This document shows positions 62,951 through 64,000 of a DNA stretch of 64,000 nucleotides, piece after piece; position 1 is the stretch's first letter, and each line of letters opens with the position of its first letter. Source of the DNA: Chryseobacterium pennipullorum (GTDB lineage Bacteria > Bacteroidota > Bacteroidia > Flavobacteriales > Weeksellaceae); NCBI RefSeq assembly GCF_003384725.1, contig NZ_QNVV01000007.1, forward strand, positions 62,001 through 126,000. Direction: 5' to 3'. Under the pieces are notes generated by a model. The model was given only the letters and a program-made list of their open reading frames with translations, was not told where the DNA came from and did no database searches. A program made the translations under genes and the position numbers.

Positions 62951-63672
62951 TGATAACAGTACTTTTACTGATTTTAAGTGTGATCACAGGGGTATTTCTG
63001 GGAAAGCACTTTGGTAAAAAAGAAAAACTGGCTAAAAATCTGCTGATCCTCAGTGCCGGATTTCTGATTACCATCTGTCTGAATGAGGTTTTCCCGCAGG
63101 TGTACACTTCAGCGGAAAGCAATAGCCTTGGGATATTTGTAATTGCCGGTGTACTTCTGCAGATGATTCTGGAGGCTCTTACCAAAGGATTTGAGCATGG
63201 TCATTTTCATCACCATAGTGAGCATAATATTCTTCCCGTAGCACTCATGGTGGGATTGTTTATTCATGCTTTTATCGAAGGGATTCCCCTGGCTAATGAA
63301 AAACATGAACTTTCTCCCTATCTGCTGGGAATTGTATTCCACAATCTTCCCATTTCCTTTATTCTGGGGGCTTTCCTCTTCAACAGAAAAGGAGAATCTA
63401 AAAGTTCATCGTATCCTTCTTTACTCATTGTAGCTCTTTTTGCTCTTGCTTCACCAATGGGTATGTTATTGGGGAATTATTTCAACCCAGATCTTCAGCC
63501 TTATTTCCTTGCGATTGTTGGAGGAATATTCCTTCACATCTCCTCCGTTATTATTTTTGAAAGCAATAAAAATCATAATATAGATTGGTTAAAAATAGGG
63601 CTTGTTGTCCTGGGAGTTTCCTTGGCATTACTCATGCATCTCTTCCATCAGCATCCTGCCCATACTCACTAA
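62950..63672 (+). CDS. ZIP family metal transporter
   Basis: The 240-aa membrane protein has eight hydrophobic segments with the ZIP signatures in the middle helices: 'GLFIHAFIEGIPLANE' (H-A-F-x-E-G motif) and 'GIVFHNLPISFILGAFLF' (H-N-x-P). A histidine-rich loop lies before helix IV ('FEHGHFHHHSEHNI') and the C terminus is also rich in His ('HLFHQHPAHTH'). Such proteins import zinc, iron or manganese. It is coupled by one base to the methyltransferase upstream and ends at a bidirectional terminator. Confidence 0.9.
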   Translation: MITVLLLILSVITGVFLGKHFGKKEKLAKNLLILSAGFLITICLNEVFPQVYTSAESNSLGIFVIAGVLLQMILEALTKGFEHGHFHHHSEHNILPVALMVGLFIHAFIEGIPLANEKHELSPYLLGIVFHNLPISFILGAFLFNRKGESKSSSYPSLLIVALFALASPMGMLLGNYFNPDLQPYFLAIVGGIFLHISSVIIFESNKNHNIDWLKIGLVVLGVSLALLMHLFHQHPAHTH

Positions 63673-63675
63673 AAG

Positions 63676-63703
63676 AAAAAAGCTCCGGAAAACGGAGCTT
63701 TTT
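63676..63703. terminator. bidirectional terminator after the ZIP transporter
   Basis: A perfect 7-bp G+C-containing stem (63681-63687 with 63693-63699) extends by A-T pairs on both sides, with a GAAAA loop and T residues after it. Confidence 0.85.
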
Positions 63704-63727
63704 ATATATATCATACCATCGCGAAGA

Positions 63728-64000
63728 CTAGAACTTCCATCCGACAGTAATAAAGAAATTGTTGATACTGTTTTTCACATTGCTCACAGCATAGGCATCA
63801 TTTTCAAAGATGGAATTAGACTGTGTTGAATAATAAGCCGAATCAAAGTAATCTCCAATCATTCCTCTCATATAAGGATTGCTGTATTTGGAACTTACAT
63901 TCTGATAAGAAGCATCGATAAAGAATGATTTGAAATCATATCCTACACCGAATGAAACAAGGTTTCTATCGCTAAGGATCAGGTTGTTGTAGGATTGGTT
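63728..64000 (-). CDS. outer-membrane beta-barrel protein, C-terminal part (window edge)
   Basis: The last 90 codons of a minus-strand gene whose start lies beyond the window. The sequence alternates hydrophobic and polar residues in the manner of membrane beta-strands ('LVSFGVGYDFKSFFIDASYQ', 'NNFFITVGWKF') and ends in Phe, as outer-membrane proteins do for BAM recognition. The final strands resemble the FadL/OmpP1-type porins of flavobacteria, which is a guess from a fragment. It converges with the ZIP gene and shares its terminator. Confidence 0.75.
   Translation of the reverse strand, partial: NQSYNNLILSDRNLVSFGVGYDFKSFFIDASYQNVSSKYSNPYMRGMIGDYFDSAYYSTQSNSIFENDAYAVSNVKNSINNFFITVGWKF

Noticed and set aside
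1..64000. tRNA, rRNA and prophage or transposase genes
   Set aside because: I looked for tRNA T-loop words, rRNA segments and DDE or tyrosine recombinase motifs and saw none; a tRNAscan or HMM search could still find something missed by eye.

Overview
The window looks like chromosomal DNA of a flavobacterium of the Weeksellaceae, most likely Chryseobacterium or a close relative. The evidence is AT-rich DNA, several secreted proteins with type IX secretion (T9SS) sorting domains of both A and B type, promoters of the Bacteroidetes form (TTG, about 20 bp, TAnnTTTG), a DnaE polymerase with a fused DEDD exonuclease, and an EndoF-like glycosidase close to the Elizabethkingia enzymes. I see no rRNA, tRNA, prophage, transposase or CRISPR array. 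The genus call is inference from remembered family sequences; no search was run.

Layout. 0-3.5 kb: an SMP-30-like lipoprotein, a solitary ccoG and an AraC regulator. 3.6-7.2 kb: a T9SS metalloprotease followed by a second gene holding only its signal peptide and propeptide. 7.3-10.5 kb: a MerR regulator, a helix-hairpin-helix protein and a beta-propeller lipoprotein. 10.6-15.7 kb: a tightly packed minus-strand housekeeping chain (ftsX, DUF3098, uppP, truB, small outer-membrane protein, rluF) beside divergent rsmA. 15.7-24.5 kb: three tandem choice-of-anchor-L adhesin-like T9SS type B proteins. 24.6-28.6 kb: a two-helix membrane protein with an acidic heptad-repeat tail, a TIGR02757 protein, rnz, rdgB and a CPBP protease. 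28.6-36.5 kb: prfC, a DUF4349 lipoprotein, acyl-CoA dehydrogenase and an acyl-CoA synthetase, with a repeat-rich intergenic stretch and a candidate structured RNA. 36.5-37.7 kb: 1.2 kb without a live gene, made of 315-bp tandem repeats that carry decayed T9SS sorting-domain ends. 37.7-40.9 kb: a coiled-coil protein of the C4-zinc-ribbon family that has lost its cysteines, a Nif3-like protein and a potassium-channel-like protein. 40.9-51.3 kb: a repeat-rich T9SS protein, dnaE and a T9SS subtilisin. 51.3-58.1 kb: a fused 2-oxoacid dehydrogenase E1 with a large dyad operator, a bestrophin, a divergent Lrp/methionine-gamma-lyase pair and a glycosyltransferase. 58.1-64 kb: an EndoF/GH18-ricin lipoprotein, a membrane protein, a THUMP rRNA methyltransferase, a methyltransferase-ZIP transporter pair, and the C-terminal end of an outer-membrane beta-barrel protein.

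The secreted proteins suggest a cell that breaks down protein and glycan outside the cell: metalloprotease, subtilisin, endoglycosidase and several adhesin-like surface proteins. The remaining genes are mostly housekeeping: ribosome maturation (rsmA, rluF, THUMP methyltransferase), release factor, replication, division, envelope lipid recycling and fatty-acid or branched-chain metabolism.

The items most worth a second look are the perfect 14+14 bp dyad over the E1 promoter, the T9SS relic tandem repeats, the orphan propeptide gene, the cysteine-less zinc-ribbon homologue, the structured element near 32.7 kb, and the DnaE whose PHP domain lacks metal ligands.
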